Shown piece by piece: positions 17,735-25,850 of a DNA stretch of 52,430 nucleotides (position 1 is the first letter of the stretch; each line of letters opens with the position of its first letter). The DNA is from an uncultured bacterium (GTDB lineage Bacteria > Bacteroidota > Bacteroidia > Bacteroidales > Bacteroidaceae). The notes beneath the pieces were generated by a model. The model was not told the origin of the DNA. It worked only from the letters and a program-made list of their open reading frames with translations, and made no database searches. The translations under genes were made by a program, and so were the position numbers. The DNA is taken from assembly GCA_946188155.1 (NCBI GenBank), contig CAMHUC010000019.1:1-52430 (forward strand), in the 5' to 3' direction.

Positions 17735-19159
17735 TTATCTTCTGCGTTTCTTACTTGATCGGCGGCTCCTTGAGCTCTTACGCTTCGTCGATGCCTTGCG
17801 CTTGGTAGCCGTGCTCCGCCCTCTCTTGGCCGAGGCTCTGCCTCTCTTGGCCGTGGCCCGTCCTCTCTTGGCCACGCGCTTGTTGCGTGCGTAGCGTGCA
17901 TTGCGCCGGCTGGCCTTCGTGCTGCGCCGCTTGTAGGTGGGCACGTCGTCGTTGATGCTCACCTCGATGCGCTTGTTGAGCAGTTCGCTGGCGTGGTAGG
18001 CGTATATGGAGTCCTGATTGTCGATGAAGCGCCCCGTGTCGGCCAGCGGCAGTCGGATGGCCGAGGGCTTGGTCTGTCCGGGCACCACGTCGCGGCGGTA
18101 TTCGGGGTTGAGCGAGCGCAGCAGGTCGATGTCGAGTCCCAGCACGGCCGCTATCTGCTCCAGGTGTACGTTGCGGCTGACGACGATGGTGTCCGTCTGT
18201 GCGGGCAGTCGTGTCGACATCGGGCAGATGTTGTGGTCGCAATAGTAGTTCATGATGTAGTTGGCGGCGATGAAGGCCGGCACGTAGCCTCGTGTCTCTG
18301 CCGGCAGGTAGGGGTAGATATGCCAGTAGTCCTTCACGTTCTGCACGCTGTCCTTCTTGGCGGCCTGTGCCCTGTGGATGGCCTTGTTGATGTTCTCCGG
18401 TCCGCAGTTGTAGGCTGCGATCACCAGGTTCCAGTCGCCGAACACCTTGTAGAGGTCTTTGAGGTATCTGGCAGCGGCGTATGACGACTTGATGGGGTCG
18501 CGGCGCTCATCGACCAGTGAGTTCACCTCCAGTCCGTAATGCTTGCCGGTGCCTATCATGAACTGCCAGAGTCCTGTTGCTCCGGCATGCGACACGGCTT
18601 TGGGGTTGAGTGCCGACTCGATGATGGGCAGGTACTTCAGCTCCAGTGGCAGCTGGTAGGTCTCCAGTGCCTCTTCGAAGATGGGCAGGTAGAAGTTGGC
18701 AGCGCCGAGCATGTAGCTCACCGAGTAGCGGAGCCTTCCGCTGTAGCGGTCGATGAACTTCTGCACCACGTCGTTGTAGGCCAGCTCCATCACCGACGGT
18801 ATGCGGCTGAGTCGCTCCACGTACACCTCCTTGGGGTAGGTGGGGTTGACGTCCTTCATGTTACAGTCGTTGTCGCTGCTCAGGTAGTTCTTTGACATGT
18901 ACAGGTTCAGCAGGCTGTCCAGGTCGTAGGTCATGGCCTCTGGGAACTCGATGACCTCCTCGTTGCCCTGCTGGTCGGTGACGGCGAACTCGTCCTCGCT
19001 CAGTGGCTGGTCGTCGTCCTCCTCGCCTTCCTCCCCCTCGTCTTCCTCGAGAGTGGCGTCCACCTCTTCCTCTGTATTGTCAATCACTACCTGTGCCTGA
19101 GTGGCGCAGGGAACCGTCCATAGTGCGACGGCAAGTATACCTAAATATATTTTCTTCAT
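17735..19159 (-). CDS. MltD-like lytic transglycosylase with LysM-like segment and basic tail
   Basis: Cleaves peptidoglycan glycan strands in the periplasm. It has a signal peptide (MKKIYLGILAVALWTVPCAT), an acidic linker (about residues 25-60), then the SLT domain. There YLPIIESALNPKAVSHAGAT carries the catalytic Glu, followed by GLWQFMIGTGKHYGL and AAYNCGPENINKAI. A LysM-like region follows (VHLEQIAAVLGLDIDLLRSL). The last ~60 residues are an Arg/Lys-rich repeat tail (AKRGRATAKRGRASAKRGRS) that recalls histone-like tails and may bind anionic polymers. Length is 474 residues. It lies in a run with DUF5683, parB and parA upstream and spoT downstream. Confidence 0.9.
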   Translation of the reverse strand: MKKIYLGILAVALWTVPCATQAQVVIDNTEEEVDATLEEDEGEEGEEDDDQPLSEDEFAVTDQQGNEEVIEFPEAMTYDLDSLLNLYMSKNYLSSDNDCNMKDVNPTYPKEVYVERLSRIPSVMELAYNDVVQKFIDRYSGRLRYSVSYMLGAANFYLPIFEEALETYQLPLELKYLPIIESALNPKAVSHAGATGLWQFMIGTGKHYGLEVNSLVDERRDPIKSSYAAARYLKDLYKVFGDWNLVIAAYNCGPENINKAIHRAQAAKKDSVQNVKDYWHIYPYLPAETRGYVPAFIAANYIMNYYCDHNICPMSTRLPAQTDTIVVSRNVHLEQIAAVLGLDIDLLRSLNPEYRRDVVPGQTKPSAIRLPLADTGRFIDNQDSIYAYHASELLNKRIEVSINDDVPTYKRRSTKASRRNARYARNKRVAKRGRATAKRGRASAKRGRSTATKRKASTKRKSSRSRRSSKKRRR

Positions 19160-19193
19160 CTATATGTATTGTCAGTTTAAAAAATGATTCGTA

Positions 19194-19979
19194 TTAAAAG
19201 TTCAGACTACAGTGTACGCCAACCGACGAGTCGAGCGGGTTGCGCGAGTTGGCATCGTTCATGATGGCCGGCTCGACGCTCAGGCTCAGGTCTTTGGAGA
19301 TGTCGAACACTGACAGCTCTGCATCGACGTAGGCGTCGATGACCGACAAAGCGTAGACGCCAACCATGACGAAGAAGCTCAGGTCGCGCCATCGGCGATA
19401 CTTGTCCTTTCGCTTGCGGAATATCTCTTTGTATCGCGCCTCGTCGGCTTGTGTCCTTATCTGCTGGCCCAGGTGCATGAACTTGTTGTAGCTGGCCGTT
19501 CCGGGGTCGCTGTCGCAGAGGTCCAGATAGGCCTGCGAGTAGTCCTTATACATGTTGTTGTTCCAGTTCATGGCATACAGACAGCCGATGAATCCTCCGT
19601 AGACGATGGGCAGCTTCCAGTATTTGCGGTTGTAGATCTGTCCGCCGCCGGGAATGACCAGTGCCAGCCATAGTGCCCGCTGGGGGTTGGGCTTCCACTG
19701 TGTCCAGTCTCTTGGCGTCTTGATTTTCTTGGGCTGCTGTTCCAGTGCGGCGCTGATGCCTTGGCTGAGGCTGTCGGTGGCAGTGCTGTCGGCGGCGATG
19801 CTCATGGCCGGAGTGCCGCCGACGGTGATGCTGTCTGCTGGCGCGATGCCGACGGTGATGCTGTCTGCTGGCGCGATGTCGGGCAGCGGCTTGTCGCCCG
19901 CCACCTCCTGGGCGCGGATTCCCGCCTGGCTTCCTGCCAGCAGGATGATGGTGGCGAGCAGCTTGCGGCCTGTTGTCAT
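19194..19979 (-). CDS. DUF5683 family membrane protein
   Basis: A 261-residue protein with an N-terminal signal or anchor, a low-complexity linker, and the DUF5683 core (WKPNPQRALWLALVIPGGGQ, IYNRKYWKLPIVYGGFIG) with hydrophobic segments, then VMVGVYALSVIDAYVDAEL. The linker contains a perfect-frame repeat of IAPADSITVG. The family is Bacteroidetes-wide and often lies beside parB and lytic transglycosylase, as here; its role is unknown. ATG 19979 was chosen over an upstream TTG (19994) that would overlap the parB stop. Confidence 0.85.
   Translation of the reverse strand: MTTGRKLLATIILLAGSQAGIRAQEVAGDKPLPDIAPADSITVGIAPADSITVGGTPAMSIAADSTATDSLSQGISAALEQQPKKIKTPRDWTQWKPNPQRALWLALVIPGGGQIYNRKYWKLPIVYGGFIGCLYAMNWNNNMYKDYSQAYLDLCDSDPGTASYNKFMHLGQQIRTQADEARYKEIFRKRKDKYRRWRDLSFFVMVGVYALSVIDAYVDAELSVFDISKDLSLSVEPAIMNDANSRNPLDSSVGVHCSLNF
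19821..19880. repeat. 30-bp tandem duplication inside DUF5683 gene
   Basis: Units 19821-19850 and 19851-19880 differ at one base and encode repeated IAPADSITVG in the linker. The length is a multiple of three, so the frame is kept. Confidence 0.85.
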
Positions 19980-19990
19980 GATATGCGTTG

Positions 19991-20920
19991 TCAATTTGTT
20001 ATCTTGTCAAATGTGTTCATAATGCGCTCCAGCTCCTCGGCACTGTTGAAGGCGATGCTGATGCGGCCTTTCCCCTTAGCGTTGTACGACATCTGCACCT
20101 TTGCCTGGAACAGGTCTGACAGCTGCCTCTTCAGGGTGTTGAATTCCTCTGGCAGGCGGGCGGGCTCCGAGGCGGCCTTCTTGTCGGACGGGGCGTCCTC
20201 GCCGCTCTTGAGCTGCTGCACCATCTCCTCCACCTTGCGCACGGAGTAGCCGTTCTTCTGTATCTCCTTGAACATCTTGATCTGGGCCGAAGGGCTGTCA
20301 AGTGCCAGCAGTGCGCGGGCGTGGCCCATGTCCATCTCGCGGTTCCTCAGAGCCATCTGTATCTGGGCAGGCAGCTTCAGCAGCCGCATGTAGTTGGTAA
20401 CTGCCGCGCGGCTCTTGCCTACTCGCTCCGATATCTTCTCCTGCGTCATGCCGCTGGTGTCGGCCAGGTGCTGGTAGGCCAGTGCTATCTCGATGGCGTT
20501 CAGGTCCTCGCGCTGGATGTTCTCCACCAGTGCCATCTCCATCACGTTCTCGTCCTCCACCGTGCGGATATAGGCGGGGATGGCGTCCAGCCCGGCCATC
20601 TTCGATGCCCGCCAGCGGCGCTCGCCGGCAATGATCTGGTAGCTGCCGTCGTTCATCTGCCTGAGGGTGATGGGCGTGATGATGCCCACCTCGCGGATGC
20701 TGTTGGCCAGTTCCTGCAGGGCGTCCTCGTCGAACTCGCGGCGAGGCTGGTTGGGGTTGGAGTAGATCTTGTCGATGGCTATCTCGTTCAGGTTCGACGT
20801 GCCTTCGGTCTCGATGTCCTTGGTGTCGATCAGGGCGTCCAGCCCCTTCCCCTTGCCGTTGCCGATGCTGTCCAGGCCGCGGCCCAGCACGTTGCGGTCG
20901 TATTTCTTGTGTACTGCCAT
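19991..20920 (-). CDS. parB: Chromosome partitioning protein ParB
   Basis: A 309-residue centromere-binding CTPase. The N-terminal motif RNVLGRGLDSI is the ParA-contacting start, and the ParB/Srx domain carries NPNQPRREFD, GERRWRASKMAGL and ENIQREDLNAIEIA (the CTP-binding and spreading boxes). The central HTH is MTQEKISERVGKSRAAVTNY, and a C-terminal dimerisation domain ends at FDKITN. It follows parA by 3 nt on the same strand. No parS-like TGTTNCACGTGAAACA site was seen in the window. Confidence 0.95.
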   Translation of the reverse strand: MAVHKKYDRNVLGRGLDSIGNGKGKGLDALIDTKDIETEGTSNLNEIAIDKIYSNPNQPRREFDEDALQELANSIREVGIITPITLRQMNDGSYQIIAGERRWRASKMAGLDAIPAYIRTVEDENVMEMALVENIQREDLNAIEIALAYQHLADTSGMTQEKISERVGKSRAAVTNYMRLLKLPAQIQMALRNREMDMGHARALLALDSPSAQIKMFKEIQKNGYSVRKVEEMVQQLKSGEDAPSDKKAASEPARLPEEFNTLKRQLSDLFQAKVQMSYNAKGKGRISIAFNSAEELERIMNTFDKITN

Positions 20921-20923
20921 TCC

Positions 20924-21688
20924 TTAGTTGTTCTTGTTAATAATCTCCTTGGCCAGTGCCAGGTGGTTCTTGCTGCCGGTGGAGTCGGCATCGTAGAGGA
21001 TGACGGGCAGTCCGTGGCTCGGGCTCTCCGAGAGCTTCACGTTGCGCTGGATGACGGTCTTGAAGACCAGCTCCTGGAAGTGGCGCTTCACCTCGTCGTA
21101 GATCTGGTTGGCCAGCCTCAGGCGGCTGTCGTACATCGTCAGCAGGAATCCCTCAATCTCCAGCGTGGGGTTCAGCTTGTTCTTGATGATCTTGATGGTG
21201 TTGAGCAGCTTGCTGATGCCCTCGAGTGCGAAATACTCGCACTGCACGGGTATGATGACCGAGTCGGCTGCCGTCAGGGCGTTCACCGTGATGAGGCCCA
21301 GCGATGGCGAGCAGTCGATGAGTATGTAGTCGTATTCGTCGCGGATGGGAGCCAGTACTTGCTTGACGATTTTCTCGCGGTGCTCCATGTTGAGCATCTC
21401 GATTTCTGCTCCCACCAGGTCGATGTGGCTGGGGATGATGTCCAGGCCCTCGATGTCGGTGGTATAGATGGCGTCTCTCACGTCGGCATGGTTGATGATG
21501 CACTCATAGATGGAGCAGTCCACCTCCTTGATGTCCACGCCCAGACCGCTGGAGGCATTGGCCTGGGGGTCGGCGTCCACCACGAGCACGCTCTTCTCCA
21601 GAGTGGCCAGCGAGGCTGCCAGGTTCATGGTTGTCGTGGTCTTGCCGACACCGCCTTTTTGGTTTGCTAAAGCAATAATTTTACCCAT
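20924..21688 (-). CDS. parA: Chromosome partitioning ATPase ParA (Soj)
   Basis: A 254-residue ParA/MinD-type ATPase with deviant Walker A (KGGVGKTTTTMNLAASLA, including the signature first Lys), Walker A' VLVVDADPQANASSGLG and Walker B YILIDCSPSLGLITVNAL. It acts with ParB in segregation of the origin region. It heads the parA-parB-DUF5683-transglycosylase-spoT run and is divergent from surE. Confidence 0.95.
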   Translation of the reverse strand: MGKIIALANQKGGVGKTTTTMNLAASLATLEKSVLVVDADPQANASSGLGVDIKEVDCSIYECIINHADVRDAIYTTDIEGLDIIPSHIDLVGAEIEMLNMEHREKIVKQVLAPIRDEYDYILIDCSPSLGLITVNALTAADSVIIPVQCEYFALEGISKLLNTIKIIKNKLNPTLEIEGFLLTMYDSRLRLANQIYDEVKRHFQELVFKTVIQRNVKLSESPSHGLPVILYDADSTGSKNHLALAKEIINKNN

Positions 21689-21728
21689 TGTCTTTACTTT
21701 TACCTTATTGAAAATAGAATTTTGGGTG

Positions 21729-21736
21729 CAAAGTTA
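21729..21736 (-). promoter_or_regulatory. -7 element for the parA operon
   Basis: TAACTTTG on the minus strand, 40 nt before the parA ATG; divergent from the surE promoter. Confidence 0.65.
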
Positions 21737-21779
21737 CACATTTCTTGCGAGAAAATACGTCTGTTTAAACCTTTTTTCG

Positions 21780-21787
21780 TACTTTTG
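21780..21787 (+). promoter_or_regulatory. -7 element for surE-lpxB
   Basis: TACTTTTG followed by CAGTCC, 21 nt before ATG 21809. It excludes the earlier in-frame start at 21722. Confidence 0.65.
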
Positions 21788-21808
21788 CAGTCCAAATGTA
21801 TATATTTT

Positions 21809-22582
21809 ATGGAAATTAAACGTCCGTTATTGCTCATTTCCAATGACGATGGCTATCACGCCAAAGGTATCCGCTCGCTGACGGAGATGCTCTCCGACAT
21901 GGCCGACATCATCGTCTGTGCGCCCGAGTCGGCACGCAGCGGATTCTCATGTGCTTTCTCTGCCACGCTCCCCTTGCGGCTGAAGCAGCGGCGGCAGATG
22001 CCGGGCGTGGAGGTGTGGTCGTGCAACGGCACGCCTGTCGACTGTGTCAAGATGGCTCTCTCCGAGATTGTGCCCCGACGGCCCGACATGGTGATCGGCG
22101 GCATCAACCACGGCGACAACTCCTCAGTGAACGCTCACTACAGCGGCACGATGGGCATCACCCTCGAAGGCTGCATGAAGTATATCCCCTCGGTGGCCTT
22201 CTCCCTGTGCGACTTCTCCGACGATGCCGACTTCAGCCCGCTTCGCCCGCTGGTGCGCCAGATAGTGCGAAAAGTGTTGACGGAAGGCCTGCCCGTAGGC
22301 GTCTGTCTGAATATCAATTTCCCGTTGGCCGACACCTTCCGTGGCGTGCGCGTCTGTAGGATGTCGCGAGGTTCCTGGTGCCAGGAACTCACGAAGTGCC
22401 ATCACCCCCGTGGCTACGACTACTGGTGGATGGTGGGCCACTATCAGAACGACGAGCCCGAGTCGGAAGATACCGACCGATGGGCCCTCGACCACGGCTA
22501 TGTGGCCATCACCCCCACGCAGGTCGATGTCACCGCCTACCAGGCCGTCGACCTCCTCCGCCGCTGGACTGATGACTTCTAA
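21809..22582 (+). CDS. surE: 5'/3'-nucleotidase SurE
   Basis: A metal-dependent survival-type nucleotidase of 257 residues. The family opening is LLLISNDDGYHAKGI with the metal-binding DD pair. Other motifs are VCAPESARSGFS, CNGTPVDCVKMAL, GINHGDNSSVNAHYSGTMG (metal-ligand Asn and catalytic region) and a C-terminal dimerisation region ending LLRRWTDDF. It begins a two-gene unit with lpxB, 33 nt downstream, a common Bacteroidales arrangement. Confidence 0.94.
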   Translation: MEIKRPLLLISNDDGYHAKGIRSLTEMLSDMADIIVCAPESARSGFSCAFSATLPLRLKQRRQMPGVEVWSCNGTPVDCVKMALSEIVPRRPDMVIGGINHGDNSSVNAHYSGTMGITLEGCMKYIPSVAFSLCDFSDDADFSPLRPLVRQIVRKVLTEGLPVGVCLNINFPLADTFRGVRVCRMSRGSWCQELTKCHHPRGYDYWWMVGHYQNDEPESEDTDRWALDHGYVAITPTQVDVTAYQAVDLLRRWTDDF

Positions 22583-22611
22583 CTCCCTCTGACTCCCTCT
22601 AACTCCCTTAT
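22583..22611. repeat. Tandem CTCCCTCTAA repeats in surE-lpxB gap
   Basis: Three copies of a 10-bp CTCCCTCTRA unit run directly from the surE stop to just before the lpxB ATG. Confidence 0.6.
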
Positions 22612-22615
22612 TAAT

Positions 22616-23767
22616 ATGAAATACTACCTGATAGTCGGCGAAGCCTCCGGCGACCTCCACGCCTCGCGGCTGATGCACGCCCTGAAAGAGAAGGACCCGG
22701 CCGCCGAGTTCCGCTATTTCGGCGGCGACCAGATGACGGCCGAGGGGGGCACCCTCGTCAGGCACTATCGCCAGCTGGCCTATATGGGCTTCATCCCAGT
22801 GCTGCTCCATCTGCCTGCCATCCTTCAGAACATGAAGTTCTGCAAGCAGGACATCCGCCAGTGGCAGCCCGACGTGGTGATACTCGTGGACTATCCTGGC
22901 TTCAACCTCGACATCGCCAAGGCTGTCAAGGCCGAGGCCATCTGCCCCGTCTACTACTATATCTCGCCCAAGATATGGGCCTGGAAGGAGTACCGCATCA
23001 AGCGTATCAAGCGCGATGTCGACGAACTGTTCTCCATCCTCCCCTTCGAGGTCGATTTCTTTGAGAAGAAGCATGGCTATCCCATCCACTACGTAGGCAA
23101 TCCCACGATGAACGAGGTGGGGGAGTTCCTCGACGCTGTCCGCGAGTCTGATGGTAGGCAAGCTCTTTTTCCAGATGCTGTTGAACAGAAAATCCATCGC
23201 CCTGTCATCGCCCTGCTGGCAGGAAGCCGGCGGCAGGAGATTAAGGACAACCTGCCCATGATGGTGAAGATAGCCCAGGCTTTCCCCGACTTCCAGTTCG
23301 TCGTGGCCGGGGCTCCGGGCATTGAGTCGGCCTATTATGATGACTTTCTGAAAAATACCGACATTATCCTGCTGCATCAGTGTACTTATGCCTTGCTCCA
23401 TCGCGCCCGGGCGGCACTCGTCACCAGCGGCACGGCCACCCTCGAGACTGCCCTCTTCGATGTGCCGCAGGTGGTGTGCTACAAGACGCCCCTCCCCGCA
23501 CTGATAGGTTATCTGCGCCAGCGCGTGCTGAAGGTGAAATACGTCTCGCTGGTGAACCTCATTGCCGGCCAAGAGGTGGTGCCCGAACTCGTGGCCGACA
23601 CCTTCACAGAAGAGAACATTCTCAGCGAACTGAGGAAGATTGTTTGTTCCAAGGACGACAACAAGCAGATGCGCCACGGCTACGCCAGGGTGCGCGCGGC
23701 TCTCGGCAGCCAGAATGCAGCCCGCAACGCGGCCGCCATTATGATTACGCTATTAAAAAGGAAATGA
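22616..23767 (+). CDS. lpxB: Lipid-A-disaccharide synthase
   Basis: Joins UDP-2,3-diacylglucosamine to lipid X to form the lipid A disaccharide at the inner membrane. It is 383 residues long, the usual size. Family motifs: YYLIVGEASGDLHASRLM at the start, GGDQM, YMGFIPVL, DYPGFNLDIAK, YYISPKIWAWKEYRIKRIKR, YVGNPTMNEV, LLAGSRRQEIKDNLP and the nucleotide-sugar-binding SGTATLETALFDVPQVVCY. Located 33 nt after surE. Confidence 0.96.
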   Translation: MKYYLIVGEASGDLHASRLMHALKEKDPAAEFRYFGGDQMTAEGGTLVRHYRQLAYMGFIPVLLHLPAILQNMKFCKQDIRQWQPDVVILVDYPGFNLDIAKAVKAEAICPVYYYISPKIWAWKEYRIKRIKRDVDELFSILPFEVDFFEKKHGYPIHYVGNPTMNEVGEFLDAVRESDGRQALFPDAVEQKIHRPVIALLAGSRRQEIKDNLPMMVKIAQAFPDFQFVVAGAPGIESAYYDDFLKNTDIILLHQCTYALLHRARAALVTSGTATLETALFDVPQVVCYKTPLPALIGYLRQRVLKVKYVSLVNLIAGQEVVPELVADTFTEENILSELRKIVCSKDDNKQMRHGYARVRAALGSQNAARNAAAIMITLLKRK

Positions 23768-23937
23768 AAAATGAAAAATGTAAGAATGAGATTAATGATG
23801 ATGGCGGCGTCTGGGGGCTCAACTTCGCCGGCGGCGGCTGTTCGCGCTTTTCGGCAGATGTAACTCATTCAGCACTATTTCACCCGCCTTTGGTTGCTTT
23901 TTATGTGCAAACCGCTCATAATTTCACAGATTTTTCG

Positions 23938-23945
23938 TAAATTTG
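23938..23945 (+). promoter_or_regulatory. -7 element for the retropepsin operon
   Basis: TAAATTTG followed by CAGCCG, 27 nt before ATG 23973. The gap between lpxB and this element (~170 bp) holds short GAAAAAT repeats and a GC-rich patch but no supported gene. Confidence 0.6.
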
Positions 23946-23972
23946 CAGCCGAATATTCAAATATATAACGTT

Positions 23973-24167
23973 ATGATGCAATTAGTAAGCAGCAAAGGCA
24001 CTGTGCTACTCGAACGCGAGAAGCCATGTGCGACTAAGAGCAAGAATTCGACGCTCCACGTCCGTCGTATGTCGAAGGGCATGAAGAAGACCGTCACTCC
24101 ACAGCTGATGAGTCGCGAGGAGTTCTTCACTAAAGTCAATGAGGCCACCGGCGATGCCAACGTATAA
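23973..24167 (+). CDS. Small basic protein of unknown function, 64 aa
   Basis: Encodes MMQLVSSKGTVLLEREKPCA followed by a Lys/Arg-rich stretch (HVRRMSKGMKKTVTPQLMSR) and an acidic end (EEFFTKVNEATGDANV). No signal peptide and no family recognised. It overlaps the retropepsin-like gene by 14 nt, so the two are translationally coupled and probably work together. It could be a substrate, a regulator or an adaptor of the protease. Confidence 0.65.
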   Translation: MMQLVSSKGTVLLEREKPCATKSKNSTLHVRRMSKGMKKTVTPQLMSREEFFTKVNEATGDANV

Positions 24168-24567
24168 GAAGGAATACTCTACAGAGGTGGAGGACATCAT
24201 GGCCGATTGCGATACCTATTCTGTCGATGGTCATAGGTTCCACTCCGAACGTGCACTTTGGGACACCGGGGCCGACACCACCATTATATCTTCACGCATT
24301 GTCAAGGAACTGAATCTCCAGCCCTATAAGGCCGGAGGCAGCAGTGGTATCGGCGGTGACACCGGCTCTAATGTCTATCTTGTTCATGTGCTTGTGCCCA
24401 CGGGCGATTTTGTGACCTATGTGGAAGTGATGGAGAGCGACTTTCAAGACATCGACATTCTCATTGGGATGGATGTAATTACTTTTGGCGATTTCCTTAT
24501 TACTAACGCTGACAACAAGACCACGTTTCAGTTCCGCACTCCCAGCGAGGGCGGCGTAGAGTTATAA
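24154..24567 (+). CDS. Retropepsin-like aspartyl protease
   Basis: A 137-residue protein of the retroviral-type aspartic protease fold (clan AA). The catalytic loop is ALWDTGADTTIISSRIV (Asp-Thr-Gly near residue 37), and the second hallmark, the hydrophobic-hydrophobic-Gly segment, is ILIGMDVITFGDF near residue 105. Single-domain enzymes of this kind act as dimers. There is no signal peptide, so it is probably cytoplasmic. It overlaps the upstream 64-residue gene by 14 nt. Substrate unknown. Confidence 0.82.
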   Translation: MPTYKKEYSTEVEDIMADCDTYSVDGHRFHSERALWDTGADTTIISSRIVKELNLQPYKAGGSSGIGGDTGSNVYLVHVLVPTGDFVTYVEVMESDFQDIDILIGMDVITFGDFLITNADNKTTFQFRTPSEGGVEL

Positions 24568-25045
24568 CTTAAAACGGTTTAACTCTTATTTATCCGTCTA
24601 TCCCTCTATGATTTTCTGTAACCGCCTGTGTGTTAGTTGATTAGTCATAGATGGTTTGCGTTTTATCCCTCTATGTACCGTCTATATCCATCTATCCATC
24701 GCCGGGAGGCTGTCTGGTTTTCCCTGTAGGCACAAGATGTTTTGCCTATAGGCGCAAGAACTTTTGCCTATAGGCGCAAGAACGTTTAGACGGTCTGAAA
24801 CGATAGCTTGCAGGCTTCTCACTCCGATTTCCACCTATCCCTCACCGCTGAGAAGGCTGGCAGCGAGCGACAGGAGCAGCCTGTCGGGCAAAAAGTCCTT
24901 AGATTCTTGTTTAGGCTGAATCATAGAGGGTACATAGAGGGTAGATAGAGGGATAAATCGCTGTCTGTCTATTGATAATTGGCTAATATTCAGGAGGTTA
25001 TGGGATGTTGTAGAGGGGATAGATGGATTTTCCTGCGATTTGCTA
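24568..25045. repeat. Repeat-rich 478-bp intergenic region
   Basis: No gene is seen. The left part (24590-24700) holds several TATCCCTCTATG / CCGTCTATATCC units. The right part (24922-24958) holds the same motif reversed (CATAGAGGGTACATAGAGGG), giving an imperfect inverted arrangement. In the middle, 24723-24788 is a 22-bp tandem triplet, listed separately. The region separates the convergent retropepsin and mlaF genes. Confidence 0.7.
24723..24788. repeat. Three tandem 22-bp units
   Basis: Units at 24723-24744, 24745-24766 and 24767-24788 share CCTATAGGCGCAAGAA followed by a TTTTG-like end; the first copy is more diverged. Each contains the palindrome CCTATAGG. There is no spacer between units, so it is not a CRISPR. 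Confidence 0.85.
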
Positions 25046-25813
25046 TCACTTATCCTTTTCGAGCACCAGCTGGCGCATGTTCTTGAGCAGGTCGCTGGCG
25101 AAGATGAAGTCGGTCAGTCGCGTGTTGTCGGAATGCATGATCTGGCTGCTGTGGCCTTGCCACTCCTTGTGGCCCTCGTAGATGAAGATGATGTTCTCGC
25201 CGATGCCCATCACGGAGTTCATGTCGTGGGTGTTGATGATGGTGGTCATGTTGAACTCGCGGGTGATGCTGTGCAGCAGTTCGTCGATGACGAGCGACGT
25301 CTTGGGGTCGAGGCCCGAGTTGGGTTCGTCGCAGAAGAGGTACTTGGGGTTCAGGGCGATGGCGCGTGCGATGGCCACTCGCTTCTGCATGCCTCCCGAG
25401 ATTTCGCCGGGAAACTTCTCCTCGGCACCGTGCAGGTTGACGCGGTCGAGGCAGTCGATGGCTCGCTTCTGCCGCTCGCGGAGTGTCATCGAGGAGAACA
25501 TGTCGAGTGGGAACATGACGTTCTCCAGCACCGTCAGCGAGTCGAAGAGTGCTGCCGACTGGAAGATCATGCCCATCTCGCGGCGCATGTGTACCTTCTC
25601 CTGCTTGGACATGACCACGAAGTCGCGCCCGTCGTAGAGCACCTGGCCGGTGGTGGGGTCGAGCAGCCCCACGAGGTTCTTCATCAGCACCGTCTTGCCC
25701 GAGCCGCTCTGGCCGATGATGAGGTTGGTCTTGCCATCCTCGAACACGGTGCTGATGTCCTTGAGCACCTCCTTATCCTCAAATGATTTATATAGATTCT
25801 TGACTTCTATCAT
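25046..25813 (-). CDS. mlaF: MlaF-type ABC transporter ATP-binding protein
   Basis: A 255-residue ATPase of the phospholipid (Mla) transporter that helps maintain outer-membrane lipid asymmetry. Walker A is GQSGSGKTVLMKNLVGLL, the signature ISGGMQKRVAIARAIALNP, Walker B YLFCDEPNSGLDP and the H-loop INTHDMNSV. The GGMQKR variant and DEPNSGLDP are typical of the MlaF group. It follows the permease gene on the same strand after 37 nt. No MlaD or periplasmic gene is adjacent. Confidence 0.92.
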   Translation of the reverse strand: MIEVKNLYKSFEDKEVLKDISTVFEDGKTNLIIGQSGSGKTVLMKNLVGLLDPTTGQVLYDGRDFVVMSKQEKVHMRREMGMIFQSAALFDSLTVLENVMFPLDMFSSMTLRERQKRAIDCLDRVNLHGAEEKFPGEISGGMQKRVAIARAIALNPKYLFCDEPNSGLDPKTSLVIDELLHSITREFNMTTIINTHDMNSVMGIGENIIFIYEGHKEWQGHSSQIMHSDNTRLTDFIFASDLLKNMRQLVLEKDK

Positions 25814-25850
25814 AGCAAAACTATTGACTTCTTACTTCTTCTAACTCCCT

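Noticed and set aside
17725..17901. 59-residue N-terminal extension of SpoT
   Set aside because: This stretch is the antisense of the basic tail repeats of the transglycosylase and reads as low-complexity Arg/Pro.
19991..21800. parS or oriC near parAB
   Set aside because: No TGTTNCACGTGAAACA-like site or DnaA-box cluster was recognised by eye; absence from manual reading is not proof.
23768..23937. Short frames after lpxB
   Set aside because: Both strands give only low-complexity or composition-shifted peptides; I see only GAAAAAT repeats and the retropepsin promoter.
24723..24788. Possible CRISPR array
   Set aside because: The three 22-bp units are contiguous without unique spacers and no cas genes are present.
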